Assembly (NCBI RefSeq): GCF_032250955.1
Contig: NZ_JAVVES010000071.1
Span: forward strand, 1-12,194
Origin: Sulfuriflexus sp032250955
GTDB taxonomy: Bacteria; Pseudomonadota; Gammaproteobacteria; AKS1
Direction of reading: 5' to 3'
DNA: 12,194 nt
The position numbers and the translations under genes are program-made. The notes under the pieces were generated by a model. The model had not been told where the DNA came from. It searched no databases and saw nothing but the letters and a program-made list of their open reading frames with translations. Below, piece after piece: positions 1 through 7,480 of the stretch (within the stretch, counting starts at the first letter, position 1; each line of letters begins with the position of its first letter).

Positions 1-34
1 CTAATATCTGCGCGTATAATTCTTTGTCTCTCAT
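1..34 (-). CDS. ISL3-family transposase, N-terminal 11 codons only
   Basis: The minus strand from ATG at 34 reads MRDKELYAQIL and continues, with a G as the next base, off the left edge. ISL3-family transposases characteristically open with M-R-D-x-x-L-Y-x-x-I/L-L-G, so this short fragment is diagnostic despite its length. The family enzyme is a DDE transposase with an N-terminal zinc-ribbon/helix-turn-helix DNA-binding part; none of that is visible here. Whether the rest is intact cannot be judged. The gene lies in the same orientation as the interrupted cyclase gene, and its ATG is 41 bases inside the presumed IS end. Confidence 0.75.
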   Translation of the reverse strand, partial: MRDKELYAQIL

Positions 35-75
35 GGCTTCTACGGTAACCTACCCACTTGATTTGGTGAAGAGCC
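1..75 (-). mobile_element. Left-edge end of an ISL3-family insertion sequence (partial)
   Basis: Read on the minus strand, homology to a GGDEF domain stops abruptly after the codon at 78-76. A short AT-rich stretch follows, beginning GGCTCTTCACC (75 downward), and then a transposase start at 34. An outer end GGCTCTT with a transposase reading inward after a short leader fits the ISL3 family as I know it. The terminal inverted repeat probably runs from 75 to about 53. ISL3 elements usually duplicate 8 bp of target, so AATCTTTT (76-83) is the predicted duplication. The other end lies outside the window, so neither the duplication nor the partner repeat can be confirmed here. Confidence 0.8.
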
Positions 76-774
76 AATCTTTTTAAAGAAATCGATATCC
101 GCCATGATCACGCACATCGTCTGCCGGTCGGAGAACCGATCCAGATACTGCTGCAACACCCCCTCGGCGTGTTCCCGCGAGACCAGGCCGGTCAGGTCAT
201 CGGTGATCACCTTCTTGCGCAGATCCGCGCCTTCACTGCGCAGTTCATCCAGCGACGCTTCCAGATCATGCAGGTGTGAAGCATGGTAGGTTTCTATCGC
301 CAGGGTCATGTCGAGCGCAACGGTCTTGTGAATAAAGGCACACAGACGGCGGCCATTGACACCCGCCTCCTCGAAGCCGTCCGGAATCGCATCGAGCATG
401 AGCTGCTGTAACTGGCGGTAGGCGCACTGGTACAGCCCCAGGTTCAGGCCAACCCGCTTGTGGGCCTCGCCCACCAGCAAACGGTGGTTGAAATAGGCCT
501 CCGTATCAAATGCGACGCCAAAGCTGCGCAGGTAATCAGCCTGGGTGACTTTAAGCGCCGGCAGATCACTTTCGCTGATGATGCGCCTGAATTCCGGGAA
601 CCTGAGCAGGTAGGCGTAAAACTCGTCGATAATCGACTCGACCTGCGGCTCGAGAATATGTCGATGTAAAACACGGGCAGTATCGTGATCGGCCGCACCC
701 AATTCAAGCATATCGAGCAGAGTCTGACGGCGTGCGTCATCGAAGGCGAAAGCCTTGCAGTAATCGGTCTTCAT
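40..774 (-). pseudogene. Globin-coupled diguanylate cyclase, truncated by the IS
   Basis: The intact family member binds haem in an N-terminal globin-coupled-sensor domain and uses oxygen or redox state to control c-di-GMP synthesis by a C-terminal GGDEF domain. Residues about 30-165 match the globin sensor: an FYAYLL helix near 52-57 and a GEAHKRVGL motif whose His105 should be the proximal haem ligand. A short helical linker (165-190) leads to the GGDEF start, D192-DLTGL, and to ADIDFF at 225-230. Native sequence ends at Ile233. Residues 234-244 (GSSPNQVGRLP) are encoded by the IS end, with the stop at 40-42. The GGDEF signature, I-site and most of the catalytic fold are missing, so no cyclase activity is expected. 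The globin part could still fold. ATG at 774 has no strong Shine-Dalgarno. The lost 3' half may lie beyond the IS, outside the window. Confidence 0.88.
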
Positions 775-870
775 AAGCCAAAAGGTCGTGATATAGTATT
801 TAATAAGGTTGGTCTAGAGTATATCGTTTATACGTAGAATTCCTTAAATTTTATTATTAAATACAACAAG
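775..870. promoter_or_regulatory. AT-rich divergent intergenic region
   Basis: This gap of about 96 bases separates the minus-strand cyclase gene from the plus-strand ABC operon, so it should hold promoters for both. It is far more AT-rich than the flanking genes. Visible elements are a TATACT hexamer on the minus strand (near 819-824), which resembles a -10 box for the cyclase, and a small inverted repeat GTATA-TCGTT-TATAC at 819-833 that could be an operator or chance. I find no well-spaced consensus -35 for either direction, so exact promoters are not assigned. Confidence 0.4.
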
Positions 871-1830
871 ATGAACAAGGTTATGTCCGGCGATACACTG
901 ATTCAGGTTCAGCAACTGCACCGCTATTACGGCCCGCTCCACGCCGTGCAGGGCGTCGACTTCAGCCTTAACCGTGGTGAAGTACTCGGGTTCCTTGGCC
1001 CAAATGGCGCGGGCAAGACCACCACGATGCAAATGCTCAGCGGCAACCTGGCCCCCAGTGCCGGGCGGGTGTTGATCCACGGCCATGACATTCTTGACGA
1101 GCCCCGGGCCGCCAAGGCCGCACTCGGTTACCTGCCTGAGCAGCCGCCACTGTATCGCGAACTGACCGTGCTCGAGTACCTGCACTATTGCGCCCGCCTC
1201 AACCGTATCCCGAAGCCACAGATCGCCGCCGCCGTCGACCGGGCACAGGAACGTTGTGGTCTCGGTCAGGTCGGCAAACGCCTGATCGGCAACCTGTCCA
1301 AGGGCTACCAGCAACGCGTCGGCATTGCCCAGGCCATTATCCACACCCCGGAAGTCGTCATCCTCGATGAACCGACCGTCGGTCTCGACCCCATCCAGAT
1401 CCGCGAAATCCGCGCCCTGATCCGGGAACTCGGCCAGGAACACAGCGTGATCCTCTCCACCCATATCCTGCCCGAGGTACAAACAACCTGTGACCGCGTG
1501 CTGATCATCAATCGCGGCCGGATCGCCCTGCAGGACGACCTCGCCGGCCTTGATGCCCGCCTGCAACAGGGTGGCTTCCGCGTCGGCCTGCAACAGCCGC
1601 CGACCGTGGAGACCTTGCTGGCCATGCCGGGCATTGAACGCATTGAGCGCCTTGATACGCAGCACTTCCTGCTGTTCTGTGATACCGGCTTCGAGCCGGC
1701 GGCCTTTGCCCGTGAGGCGGTGGAACAAGACTGGGGGCTGAATGAACTCAGCCCGCAAATGCGCACACTGGAGCAGGTCTTTATCGACATTACCTGCCGT
1801 GAGGAAACCGACAAGGAGGCCGCCGCATGA
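871..1830 (+). CDS. ABC transporter ATP-binding protein, GldA-like
   Basis: This is the nucleotide-binding subunit of an ABC-2-type transporter. It hydrolyses ATP at the inner face of the membrane to drive the permease encoded next. Motifs appear in order: Walker A GPNGAGKT (43-50), Q-loop region LPEQPPLYRELTV (88-100), signature LSKGY (142-146), Walker B VVILDEP (162-168) and switch His198. At 319 residues it carries a C-terminal extension of about 100 residues beyond the core, common in CcmA/GldA-type exporter ATPases. Start ATG 871 has no clear Shine-Dalgarno; ATG 883 (Met5) is an alternative and the conserved part begins just after it. The stop overlaps the permease start (ATGA). The GldA likeness rests on the GldG-like partner downstream. 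The substrate is unknown. Confidence 0.93.
   Translation: MNKVMSGDTLIQVQQLHRYYGPLHAVQGVDFSLNRGEVLGFLGPNGAGKTTTMQMLSGNLAPSAGRVLIHGHDILDEPRAAKAALGYLPEQPPLYRELTVLEYLHYCARLNRIPKPQIAAAVDRAQERCGLGQVGKRLIGNLSKGYQQRVGIAQAIIHTPEVVILDEPTVGLDPIQIREIRALIRELGQEHSVILSTHILPEVQTTCDRVLIINRGRIALQDDLAGLDARLQQGGFRVGLQQPPTVETLLAMPGIERIERLDTQHFLLFCDTGFEPAAFAREAVEQDWGLNELSPQMRTLEQVFIDITCREETDKEAAA
1813..1819 (+). promoter_or_regulatory. Shine-Dalgarno for the ABC-2 permease
   Basis: AAGGAGG lies 7 bases before ATG 1827, inside the end of the ATPase gene. It is the strongest ribosome site in this operon and supports 1827 as the permease start, although the next codon is also ATG (1830) at spacing 10. It implies independent re-initiation on the polycistronic message. 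Confidence 0.75.
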
Positions 1831-2588
1831 TGATCCTGCATATTGCCATGCGTGAACTGCGCAGCCTGTTTTTGTCACCCCTCGCCTGGGCCATCCTCGC
1901 CGTGCTGCAATTCATCATGGCCTGGCTGTTTCTCGTCCAGATCGAGGCCTTTCTGCAGATCCAGCCACGCCTCGCCGCCATAGAGGGCGCGCCAGGGCTG
2001 ACCAGTATCGTTGCCGTGCCGCTACTCGATACGGCGGCGTTTTTATTGCTGCTGGTGACCCCGCTCCTCAGCATGCGCCTTATCAGTGAAGAGCGTCGCA
2101 GCCAGACCATCAGCCTGCTGTTTTCGGCGCCGCTCTCCATGACCGAGATCGTGCTCGGCAAGTATCTCGGTCTGCTTGGCTTCCTTGCCGTCATGCTGGG
2201 TATGTTCCTGCTCATGCCCCTGTCGCTGCTGGCCGGCGGCAGTCTCGACTTCGGCCTGCTCGGCGCCGCCGCACTCGGGCTCTTTCTGCTGATTGCCAGC
2301 TTTGCCGCCATCGGCCTGTTCATGTCATGCCTGACCTCGCAACCGCTGATCGCCGCCGTGAGCAGCTTTGGCCTGTTGTTGTTATTGTGGATCATTGACT
2401 GGGCCGGCAAGGCCGGACAGAGCGAACAGGCCAGTGGCCTGTTCAGCTATCTCTCGATCCGGGAACACTTTGAATCCTTTACCCGTGGCGCCATCAGCAG
2501 TATCGACCTGGTGTATTACCTGCTCGTCATTGTGACTGCACTGGTCATGGCTATCCGCCGCCTCGACGCCTACCGTTTGCAGCACTAA
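1827..2588 (+). CDS. ABC-2-type transporter permease subunit
   Basis: This is the membrane subunit paired with the preceding ATPase. Its 253 residues show six hydrophobic segments at roughly 18-38, 62-82, 113-137, 143-167, 174-192 and 226-243. The polar stretch SEERRSQTISLLFSAPLS (87-104), followed by a GKYLG helix start, is the typical cytoplasmic coupling region of ABC-2 permeases that contacts the ATPase. The start ATG 1827 overlaps the ATPase stop by four bases and has a strong ribosome site. The gene is followed after 11 bases by the GldG-like gene. Small single-domain permeases of this kind usually work as homodimers, so two copies plus two ATPases is the likely core. The transported substrate cannot be read from the sequence. 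Confidence 0.9.
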   Translation: MMILHIAMRELRSLFLSPLAWAILAVLQFIMAWLFLVQIEAFLQIQPRLAAIEGAPGLTSIVAVPLLDTAAFLLLLVTPLLSMRLISEERRSQTISLLFSAPLSMTEIVLGKYLGLLGFLAVMLGMFLLMPLSLLAGGSLDFGLLGAAALGLFLLIASFAAIGLFMSCLTSQPLIAAVSSFGLLLLLWIIDWAGKAGQSEQASGLFSYLSIREHFESFTRGAISSIDLVYYLLVIVTALVMAIRRLDAYRLQH

Positions 2589-2599
2589 GGACGCGCGAC

Positions 2600-3967
2600 A
2601 TGCAAGTGACGAAAAAATCCCGGTTAAGAATTCGCCTCCAGAATATTGTCTTTGTTGTCCTGTTCCTCGGCATCATCGGCCTGCTGGCCTGGCTGAGCAC
2701 ACGTTACACGCTCAGCGATGACTGGACTGCCGATGCCCGCAACACCCTGTCGCCGACCAGCGTCGAGCTGCTGAAGACCATCGACAAACCTGTCCATATC
2801 ACCGCCTTTGTCCGCGAAGACCCCCGCTCCAGCGCGATACGTAAGCGGATTACGCAAATCGTCGGGCGCTACCAGCAACATCATGCCGACATCAATCTGC
2901 GCTTTATCAACCCGGACCTCGAACCGCAAATGACGCGGGAGATGGGCATCCGCACGGAAGGTGAAATGGTGATCCGTTACGGTGAGCGCAGCGAGAACCT
3001 GCAGAACCTGACCGAGCAGTCGCTGACCAATGCCCTGCAACGTGTCGCCCGCAGCGCCGAACGCTATATGGTTTTCCTCACCGGGCACGGCGAGCGCAAT
3101 CCGCTTGGTCGCGCCAACCACGACCTCGGTGACTGGGCCAACCAGCTACAGGCCAAGGGCCTGAACATTCAGACGATTAACCTCGCCAACACGCCGCGGC
3201 TGCCTGACAATACCTCGATGCTGGTTATCGCCAGCCCCCAGGTCAGCCTGTTGCCAGGCGAGTATTCGGTTATCGCCAGATACCTCGCCGCCGGCGGCAG
3301 CCTGTTATGGTTAGCCGACCCGGGTGAGGTGCACGGCCTCGGTGGCCTTGCGGAACGACTCGGCATCGAGTTCCAGCCCGGGATCATTGTTGATCCGACG
3401 ACCGTGTCACTCGGCATCCAGGACCCGCGCTTCACCATCGTGACCGAGTACGGTGCCCAGGCCGTGACCGCCGACTTTGATAGCATTACCGTGTTCCCGC
3501 AGGCCAGTGGTCTCGAGATCGTTGACGGCAGTGACTGGCAGGCCGATCCCTTCCTCACCTCCGCCGCCAACAGCTGGTCGGAGACCGCCGAACTCAAAGG
3601 CGAACTCGAATTCACTGCTGGCGAGGATATCCCCGGGCCACTGAATATCGGCGTGATTCTGACCCGCCAGGTCGGCGAGACAGAGGCCAGCCCTGCCGAG
3701 CAACGCGCCATCGTTATCGGCGACGGGGATTTTCTCTCCAATGCCTATCTCGGCAATGCCGGCAATCTCGACCTTGGCTTGAACCTCGTCAACTGGCTGA
3801 GTCGTGATGAGAACTTTATCGATATCCCGGCGCGCACCGCCAGTGACCTAAAGCTCGAACTCTCGCCGTTCAGCGCCGGGTTCATCGGTATCGGCTTCCT
3901 GTTTATTATTCCACTCTCACTCCTGGCCATCGGCATCTTTATCTGGTGGCGCCGCCGCCAGGCCTGA
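2600..3967 (+). CDS. GldG-like ABC transporter auxiliary protein
   Basis: This membrane-anchored protein has a large extracytoplasmic domain of the GldG / ABC_transp_aux type. There is one transmembrane helix near the N-terminus (about 15-32) and one at the C-terminus (about 426-450, ending in WWRRRQA). Between them lie about 390 soluble residues with family-like landmarks: FVREDPRSS (70-78), TGHGERNPLG (161-170), LLWLADPGE (235-243) and VIGDGDFLSN (372-381). In Flavobacterium, GldG works with GldA and GldF in gliding. Gammaproteobacteria carrying similar cassettes do not glide, and the role there is undetermined. AAGGA at 2587-2591 lies 8 bases before ATG 2600. The stop is 2 bases from the next start. 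Length (455) is in the usual range for the shorter members. Confidence 0.85.
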   Translation: MQVTKKSRLRIRLQNIVFVVLFLGIIGLLAWLSTRYTLSDDWTADARNTLSPTSVELLKTIDKPVHITAFVREDPRSSAIRKRITQIVGRYQQHHADINLRFINPDLEPQMTREMGIRTEGEMVIRYGERSENLQNLTEQSLTNALQRVARSAERYMVFLTGHGERNPLGRANHDLGDWANQLQAKGLNIQTINLANTPRLPDNTSMLVIASPQVSLLPGEYSVIARYLAAGGSLLWLADPGEVHGLGGLAERLGIEFQPGIIVDPTTVSLGIQDPRFTIVTEYGAQAVTADFDSITVFPQASGLEIVDGSDWQADPFLTSAANSWSETAELKGELEFTAGEDIPGPLNIGVILTRQVGETEASPAEQRAIVIGDGDFLSNAYLGNAGNLDLGLNLVNWLSRDENFIDIPARTASDLKLELSPFSAGFIGIGFLFIIPLSLLAIGIFIWWRRRQA

Positions 3968-3969
3968 GC

Positions 3970-4824
3970 ATGTCACGCAACCTTCTCAACCTTGGCCTGT
4001 TTGTTGCCGTGCTGCTCCTGGCGGCACTGGTGATGTGGGCGCCCGGCGAGCAACCCGCGAACCTCAGCGAGCTGTCCTCACTGGCGCCCGGCGACATCCG
4101 GCGGATCCAGATTCAGCGTGATGCCTTGCAGGATGTTGAACTGGAAAAGCAGGATGGTCACTGGCAGATGCTCAGTCCGTATCGTGTCGCTGCCGACAAG
4201 ACGCGCGTCGGTGCGCTACTCAGGCTCATCAATACAACCAGTCATGTGCGCTTTCCGGCCAGCGGCCGCGAGTTGGCCGACTATGGTCTGGAAACCGTGC
4301 TGGCGCAGGTCAAATTCGATAACCAGCTATTTCAGTTCGGCGACCTTGAGCCCATCAGCAAACGTCGCTATGTTCTACTGGAAAACGAAATCCACCTCGT
4401 CACGGATTTGTTTTATCACCAGCTGCGGACCAGTGCCACGCAGTTTGTGTCACCGCGCTTATTAACCGATGCACAGCGTATCCGCCGCCTGCGTCTGCCT
4501 GATCGCGAGTATGAACTGAAGCAGGATGGCAGCTGGCTGCTCACGCCTGCCGTCGATGCCGTCTCCGCTGACCAGCTGAACACCTTTATCAGTAACTGGC
4601 AGCGCCTGCGGGCCAACCGCGTCAGCGCCGCAGCCGCAGATGACAGCGAGGAACGGATTCACATCGAACTGGCTGATGGTAACGAACTGGTTTTCGAGGT
4701 CCTGCGCCCTGACGATGAGGTCGTCTTTGTGCGCCGCGACCTCGGCCTGCAATACCATGTTGCCAGGCAGATGGCCGAGCCGCTGTTTAGCCTGCCCAAA
4801 CCGGCGGCACTGGAAAAGTATTAA
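3970..4824 (+). CDS. DUF4340-domain membrane-anchored protein
   Basis: A 284-residue protein with one N-terminal hydrophobic helix (about 5-24) that is either a signal anchor or an uncleaved signal; no lipobox Cys is present. The rest should face the periplasm. Two related units are visible, with LEKQDGHWQMLSPY at 58-71 echoed by LKQDGSWLLTPAVDAVSADQ at 183-202. Each unit has a K/Q-D-G-x-W strand followed by an A/S-D-x-x helix. This is the internal repeat typical of DUF4340. Such proteins regularly follow a GldG-like gene and are assumed to be a further extracytoplasmic part of the same ABC complex. I chose ATG 3970, just after the GldG stop, over an in-frame GTG at 3946 because the hydrophobic anchor then begins normally. 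Biochemical function is unknown. Confidence 0.82.
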   Translation: MSRNLLNLGLFVAVLLLAALVMWAPGEQPANLSELSSLAPGDIRRIQIQRDALQDVELEKQDGHWQMLSPYRVAADKTRVGALLRLINTTSHVRFPASGRELADYGLETVLAQVKFDNQLFQFGDLEPISKRRYVLLENEIHLVTDLFYHQLRTSATQFVSPRLLTDAQRIRRLRLPDREYELKQDGSWLLTPAVDAVSADQLNTFISNWQRLRANRVSAAAADDSEERIHIELADGNELVFEVLRPDDEVVFVRRDLGLQYHVARQMAEPLFSLPKPAALEKY

Positions 4825-4838
4825 CGCCAGCCCTCGCC

Positions 4839-5657
4839 ATGCCTGAATTACCCGAAGTCGAAACCACCTGCCGCGGTATCGCGCCGCATATCGAAGCTCG
4901 TACGGTGACTGGCGTTATCGTCCGCAACCGCAACCTGCGCTGGCCCGTGCCAGCCCGACTGAACCGGATACTCATGGACCAGCGTATCGAGCAGGTCAGC
5001 CGCCGGGGCAAGTATATCCTTCTGTACACAACCGCCGGTTGCCTGATTATGCATCTCGGCATGTCAGGCAGCCTCGGCATTACCGCTGCCGGCAAGCCGC
5101 CGCGCAAACACGACCATGTCGATATCGTCTTTGACTCCGGCCAGTGCCTGCGTCTGCATGACCCGCGCCGCTTCGGCAGCATTCACTGGACCACCGCCGA
5201 GCCGCTTGAGCATGCCCTGCTCGCCGGACTCGGCCCGGAACCGCTGGCCCGCGAATTTGATCTTGCGTATATCTGGCAGGCCTCGCGCAAGCGCCGTGTC
5301 GCTATCAAGTCCTTTGTCATGAACAGTCATATCGTCGTCGGCGTCGGTAATATCTACGCCAGCGAGGCGTTGTTCATGGCCGGCGTCCATCCACGGCGAG
5401 CGGCTGGTCGAGTAACGCGCAAGGATTACGAAAAACTGGTCAGGGCAATAAAAACCGTGATCCGCGCGGCGATTAGGCAAGGCGGCACGACATTGCGTGA
5501 CTTCACCCAGAGCGATGGCAATCCCGGTTACTTCAAGGTAAAGCTCAAGGTCTATGGTCGCGAGAACGAACCGTGCACAATCTGCGGCACGCCCATCCGC
5601 CAGCTTGTTATCGGCCAGCGTGCCAGCTACTTCTGCCCGGCCTGCCAACATACCTGA
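4839..5657 (+). CDS. mutM: Formamidopyrimidine-DNA glycosylase (Fpg)
   Basis: This bifunctional base-excision-repair enzyme removes 8-oxoguanine and ring-opened purines and nicks the abasic site by beta,delta-elimination. It begins MPELPEVETT, which after Met removal gives the catalytic N-terminal proline (Pro2) and Glu3. Other landmarks are Lys58 in RRGKYIL, HLGMSG at 72-77, HDPRRFG at 107-113, VGVGNIYASE at 167-176, and the C-terminal zinc finger with Cys246, 249, 266 and 269 and Arg261 between the pairs. At 272 residues the length is standard and all key residues are present. It starts 14 bases after the DUF4340 stop with no obvious Shine-Dalgarno, so it may be co-transcribed with the ABC cassette. 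Nothing in the sequence links the two functions. Confidence 0.97.
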   Translation: MPELPEVETTCRGIAPHIEARTVTGVIVRNRNLRWPVPARLNRILMDQRIEQVSRRGKYILLYTTAGCLIMHLGMSGSLGITAAGKPPRKHDHVDIVFDSGQCLRLHDPRRFGSIHWTTAEPLEHALLAGLGPEPLAREFDLAYIWQASRKRRVAIKSFVMNSHIVVGVGNIYASEALFMAGVHPRRAAGRVTRKDYEKLVRAIKTVIRAAIRQGGTTLRDFTQSDGNPGYFKVKLKVYGRENEPCTICGTPIRQLVIGQRASYFCPACQHT

Positions 5658-5777
5658 CAACCGACAGGTTGCAGTGGGTTATGCCGGGTTAATCTCGCAC
5701 TTTAACTCAAGTTTTTATCGCAGTGGTCGATAAGAGTTTATTCGGAAATTCCTTCATCCACATACTTAATCACTTGT
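5658..5777 (+). promoter_or_regulatory. Intergenic region before the diguanylate cyclase
   Basis: This gap of 120 bases should hold the promoter of the downstream cyclase. It is AT-richer than the genes. Immediately after the mutM stop is a short hairpin, CAACC-GACA-GGTTG (5658-5671), without a T-run, so it is not a convincing terminator. A longer interrupted inverted repeat lies at 5704-5738 and a GGAAATTCC palindrome at 5744-5752. I cannot place a good -35/-10 pair. Confidence 0.4.
5704..5738. repeat. Interrupted inverted repeat upstream of the cyclase gene
   Basis: The right arm CGATAAGAGTT (5728-5738) pairs with TTATCG (5715-5720) and, after a 6-base bulge, with AACTC (5704-5708); the loop is CAGTGGT. 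It lies 39 bases before the cyclase ATG and has no T-run, which favours an operator or a leader structure over a terminator. It could also be chance in an AT-rich gap. Confidence 0.4.
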
Positions 5778-7478
5778 ATGAAACCTCCACAGCACGTCTG
5801 TAAAAAATTTCTCTGGTCCTGCCTCTCGCAGCCGGTGTACCGCCTGTTACTGGCCGGTTTGCTGGTCGTTGCCATTATCCCGATCGGCGTTCTCAGTGCC
5901 AAGCTTTACCAGAATGCCTGGGATAATGCCTGGCGTGAGATCAGTGAAAAACACCGTCTGCTAGCCGAGAACCTCGCTTCGCCGATTCATATCTATATCA
6001 ATGATCACAAGGCCATGCTGAAGCTGGTTGCTACTTCGATTCAGCGCGATATTCGACAGCAACAGGGTGCGTTGGCAGACTACACCCATACCCTGCTACA
6101 CGCCCATGGTTTTCGCTCCCTTACCCTGGTGGGGCTGGATGGCAAGACCATTACCGGCACTGCCGACGAAGATACCTTTGCCGGGGAAACCGGTTTCATC
6201 AAGACACGCGATAGTGGCCAGTCTGAGCTCTCCAATATCAAGCCCAGCCCCATTGATGACAAGCCGACACTGATCCTTTCTGAACCGGTATACGATAGCG
6301 AGGGACGGCTGCGCGCCGTCCTCCTTGGTGAACTCAGTATCACTTTAATCGAACAACTCCGCAGCAAGATAAAGTTTGGCATCAAGGGACACTCCGCTAT
6401 CGTTGACAAGACCGGCCATGTCATCGCGCACCCGAACCCGGACTGGATGATCGAGATGCGTGACCTTTCGCACCTCTCCGTCGTCAAGGAGATGATGGCG
6501 GGTCGAACCGGTGTCACCGAGTTCTATTCACCCTTTATCAAGCAGGACATGGTCGCCGGCTATACCGCAGTGCCGGAAGTTGGCTGGGGCATTATGGTGC
6601 CACAACCGAAAGCCGAGGTGGCGGCACAAGTGACGGCGTTACTTACGGAAAACTATCGGTGGGGGCTGTTTGGCCTGTTCTTGAGTGTTGCGCTGGTAAT
6701 ACCGCTGGTAAGCTGGATCACCCGCCCTATCAACAGGCTCGCGACTGCCGCGAACAGCCTGGCCAAAAACGATTTCAAGGGTGAACTGCCGCAATTATCA
6801 GACTTCGCCCCACGGGAAATCAGGCAACTTGGTAGCGACCTGCAATTACTGGTGGGTGGCCTGCAACACTCCCACACGATGATTAATGCCTTGAATGAAT
6901 CCCTGCAGCATAGGGTTTCTGATGCCACCAGCCAATTACGTGATGCGAATATGCAATTGACCTTGCTCGCTCAGGAGGATCACCTCACCACCCTCTCCAA
7001 TCGCCGTCACTTCGAAACCCTGTTACAGGAGAGCCTCGAAACCGCGCCTGACCATCAGGATACCCGGATGTGCCTGATGCTTATCGACATCGATAACTTC
7101 AAGTCCATCAACGATACCTATGGCCATGCCGCCGGGGATACAGTGCTTTCACATATTGCCAACCTGCTGAAGACTATCATGCGACCCGGGGACCTGACGG
7201 CACGTTACGGTGGCGACGAGTTTGTTGTGCAAATGAATTGCATGCCGGAAATTGGCCGTAAGCGCGCTCAGGATATCCGTACAGCGGTCGAACAATCCGG
7301 CATATTCTGGCAAGAACAACGTATCAGTGTCACGGTCAGTATTGGTGTCCTGTATACCCGGGCGAACGGCATCAAGGATATCGATAATCTGATGCGTCTC
7401 GCTGATACGGCCATGTATGAGGCGAAAAATGCTGGCCGTAACCGCATCGTGGAAATACACAACATGGTCTCAGTCTGA
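5778..7478 (+). CDS. Membrane diguanylate cyclase (Cache-like sensor, HAMP, GGDEF)
   Basis: Makes c-di-GMP from two GTP in response to an extracytoplasmic signal. The 566-residue protein has a transmembrane helix (about 22-44), a periplasmic sensor of about 245 residues with double-Cache character (LTLVGLDGKTITGT near 115-128, second unit GIKGHSAIVDKTGHVIAHP at 201-219), a second helix (about 295-314), a HAMP segment beginning TRPINRLATAANSLA (315-329), a helical linker and the GGDEF domain. The cyclase part is complete: DHLTTLSNRRHF (401-412), DIDNFKSINDTYGH (437-450), signature YGGDEF (477-482) and an inhibitory I-site RPGD (469-472). There is no EAL domain. ATG 5778 has no visible Shine-Dalgarno, but the transmembrane helix follows at the expected distance. 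The Cache ligand cannot be predicted. The gene ends 2 bases from the convergent MOSC gene. Confidence 0.94.
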   Translation: MKPPQHVCKKFLWSCLSQPVYRLLLAGLLVVAIIPIGVLSAKLYQNAWDNAWREISEKHRLLAENLASPIHIYINDHKAMLKLVATSIQRDIRQQQGALADYTHTLLHAHGFRSLTLVGLDGKTITGTADEDTFAGETGFIKTRDSGQSELSNIKPSPIDDKPTLILSEPVYDSEGRLRAVLLGELSITLIEQLRSKIKFGIKGHSAIVDKTGHVIAHPNPDWMIEMRDLSHLSVVKEMMAGRTGVTEFYSPFIKQDMVAGYTAVPEVGWGIMVPQPKAEVAAQVTALLTENYRWGLFGLFLSVALVIPLVSWITRPINRLATAANSLAKNDFKGELPQLSDFAPREIRQLGSDLQLLVGGLQHSHTMINALNESLQHRVSDATSQLRDANMQLTLLAQEDHLTTLSNRRHFETLLQESLETAPDHQDTRMCLMLIDIDNFKSINDTYGHAAGDTVLSHIANLLKTIMRPGDLTARYGGDEFVVQMNCMPEIGRKRAQDIRTAVEQSGIFWQEQRISVTVSIGVLYTRANGIKDIDNLMRLADTAMYEAKNAGRNRIVEIHNMVSV

Positions 7479-7480
7479 GT

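Noticed and set aside
844..1878. A 344-codon open frame antisense to the ABC ATPase
   Set aside because: It mirrors a gene with complete Walker and signature motifs. The antisense product has no recognisable domain, and long shadow frames are expected in GC-rich coding DNA.
1790..2410. A 206-codon minus-strand frame over the permease
   Set aside because: Antisense to a six-helix ABC-2 permease; its Ser/Arg-rich product has no domain.
3946..3969. GTG start extending the DUF4340 protein by 8 residues
   Set aside because: It would overlap the GldG-like gene by 22 bases and add MAPPPGLS before an already normal signal-anchor start at 3970.
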